Shown here: piece after piece, positions 12,464-13,793 of the stretch
Position numbering within the stretch: position 1 is the stretch's first letter
Layout: every line of letters starts with the position of its first letter
Assembly (NCBI GenBank): GCA_900770895.1
Contig: CAAGMF010000119.1
Location: 1-13,793, forward strand
From: an uncultured Mitsuokella sp.
Lineage (GTDB): Bacteria > Bacillota > Negativicutes > Selenomonadales > Selenomonadaceae
Direction: 5' to 3'
DNA: 13,793 nucleotides
Notes under the pieces: generated by a model
Databases searched by the model: none
Seen by the model: the letters and a program-made list of their open reading frames with translations, nothing else
Told to the model about the DNA's origin: nothing
Translations under genes and position numbers: made by a program

Positions 12464-13793
12464 GTGGAAGAAAAGCCGATGATGCTGATCGTCGATGATG
12501 TGGAAATCAATCGTGTCGTGCTGCGACAGTTCTTCAAGGATGAATATACGATAATCGAAGCCTCGAACGGAAAAGAGGCTCTGAGTATCATAGACCAGCA
12601 GCCGATATCCATCGTGCTGGTCGATCTCGTGATGCCGGTCATGGATGGCTTCGAGGTGCTGTCGCGCATGAAGAGCCGCGATGACTACATGAATATACCG
12701 GTCGTCGTCATGACGGCGGCCAATGATGACAGCAGCGAGGCCAAGGCGATGGAGATGGGCGCGGCGGATTTCATCGTGAAGCCGTATAACCCGACCATCG
12801 TGCGCTGCCGCATAAAGAATGTCATGGCGCGGCAGGAGAATGAGTGGCGCAAGATCGAGCAGGTGGCGAAGGACAAGCAGATCGTGGAGATGCATCGCTA
12901 TATCGAGCGCGATCAGCTGACCGGCGTGTACAACCGCGAGATTTTCTACCAGAAGGCGTCTGCACTCATGCAGGAGGACCGCGATACCCGCTATGCCATC
13001 ATATATTTCGATATCAGCTGTTTCAAGGTCATCAATGATCTGTTCCATGTGGAGACGGGCAATCTGATATTGAAGACGGCAGCGGTCTATTTCCAGTCCA
13101 TTCTTTCGGATGGCCGGGGGATATGCGGCCGCATGGAGGCGGACCATTTCACGCTCTGCGTGCCGAGCGGCAAGTTCGATATGAATCAGGTGATCGAGGG
13201 GCTCGATGCGACGATCCAGTCGCTGGGCATCAGCCATAATATATTGTTCTATGCCGGCGTGTATCCGGTAGATAATGTTTTCCTGCCCGTGGATCAGATG
13301 TGCGACCGGGCTCATATGGCGATGAACCGGGTGAAGGGGAACTATCTGCAGCGCTATGCCTACTACGATGACAGCATGCGCGACCTCATGCTCGAGGAGC
13401 AGATGATAACGCGCGATATGGAGTTCGCGCTGCAGGAGCATCAGTTCAGCATCTATCTGCAGCCGGTCTGCAATCTTCATACGAACCGCGTCGTGAGCGC
13501 GGAGGCGCTCGTGCGCTGGAATCATCCGTCGCATGGCATGATATCGCCGGCCCGCTTCGTGCCGATTTTCGAGCGCAATGGCTTCATCGTGCGTCTGGAC
13601 CGCTTCGTCTGGGAGGAGGCCTGCCGCTTCATGCATGATGCTGCTGAGCAGGGGCTGGACCCGGTACCGGTGTCAGTCAATGTGTCGCGCGTGAATTTCT
13701 ATAATTTTGACCTGCTGCAGTATCTGCTGGGGCTCATCGAGCGCTATGAGCTGAAGCCGGAAATGCTGCGGCTGGAGGTGACGGAGAGCGCCA
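12464..13793 (+). CDS. REC-GGDEF-EAL response regulator, likely c-di-GMP phosphodiesterase (cut by window edge)
   Basis: 443 codons of a cytoplasmic signalling protein that continues past the right edge. REC domain (about 5-125): acidic pair D11-D12, phospho-acceptor D54 in VDLVMPVMDG, T84 and K106 in VKPYN. A helical linker leads to a GGDEF domain (about 145-300, DQLTGVYNREIF, YFDISCFKVIND) whose signature reads EADHF (225-229) instead of GGDEF, so cyclase activity is probably lost. The EAL domain begins near 322, with E347-A-L in SAEALVRWNHP and E438 to E441 in EVTES, so phosphodiesterase residues seen so far are intact. The start is GTG 12464 with AAGGAAGG seven bases upstream; an in-frame stop at 12434 rules out a longer form. 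A sensor kinase partner is not visible here. Confidence 0.92.
   Translation, partial: MEEKPMMLIVDDVEINRVVLRQFFKDEYTIIEASNGKEALSIIDQQPISIVLVDLVMPVMDGFEVLSRMKSRDDYMNIPVVVMTAANDDSSEAKAMEMGAADFIVKPYNPTIVRCRIKNVMARQENEWRKIEQVAKDKQIVEMHRYIERDQLTGVYNREIFYQKASALMQEDRDTRYAIIYFDISCFKVINDLFHVETGNLILKTAAVYFQSILSDGRGICGRMEADHFTLCVPSGKFDMNQVIEGLDATIQSLGISHNILFYAGVYPVDNVFLPVDQMCDRAHMAMNRVKGNYLQRYAYYDDSMRDLMLEEQMITRDMEFALQEHQFSIYLQPVCNLHTNRVVSAEALVRWNHPSHGMISPARFVPIFERNGFIVRLDRFVWEEACRFMHDAAEQGLDPVPVSVNVSRVNFYNFDLLQYLLGLIERYELKPEMLRLEVTESA

Noticed and set aside
12368..13636. Long minus-strand open frame at the right end
   Set aside because: Antisense to the REC-GGDEF-EAL gene, which has every expected motif and a good start.
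1..13793. CRISPR array, tRNA or rRNA genes, or a complete insertion sequence
   Set aside because: No regularly spaced repeats, cloverleaf, rRNA segment or transposase reading frame was found.

Overview
The window most likely comes from a diderm Firmicute of the class Negativicutes, probably Selenomonadaceae (Selenomonas or Mitsuokella type). The main evidence is an outer-membrane porin with an N-terminal S-layer-homology (SLH) domain (OmpM type), which is characteristic of that lineage. Coding regions are rather GC-rich, promoters are AT-rich, and Shine-Dalgarno sequences are strong. The exact genus is an inference.

Left part (1-3160, all genes on the minus strand): the 5' portion of trpS, cut by the window edge; a palindromic intergenic repeat; a soluble methyl-accepting chemotaxis protein; a small coiled-coil protein with its own promoter and terminator; and two tandem paralogous small secreted proteins of unknown function.

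Centre (3160-11410, plus strand): a pectin-utilisation cluster. A long intergenic region carries a perfect 28-bp dyad, a promoter and a structured leader of about 225 nt. Then come an SLH porin, a terminator, a GH28 exo-polygalacturonase with an FnIII-like domain, a second copy of the palindromic repeat plus a terminator, a CE8 pectin methylesterase, a second GH28 paralogue and an alpha/beta-hydrolase esterase. All four enzymes have Sec-type signal peptides and none has an SLH or sortase anchor. The simplest model is that the porin admits pectin fragments and the enzymes strip methyl and acetyl esters and hydrolyse the galacturonan in the periplasm. A bidirectional terminator closes the cluster.

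Right part (11412-13793): a minus-strand Crp/Fnr-family regulator, which may or may not control the pectin genes; a possible plus-strand small RNA or attenuated leader ending in a clear terminator; and a response regulator with a degenerate GGDEF and an apparently intact EAL domain, cut by the right edge.

The least explained items are the porin leader and its upstream dyad, the foreign-looking AT-rich segment inside the porin barrel, the terminator placed directly in front of the pectin methylesterase, the covarying palindromic repeats, and the orphan terminator ahead of the c-di-GMP gene.
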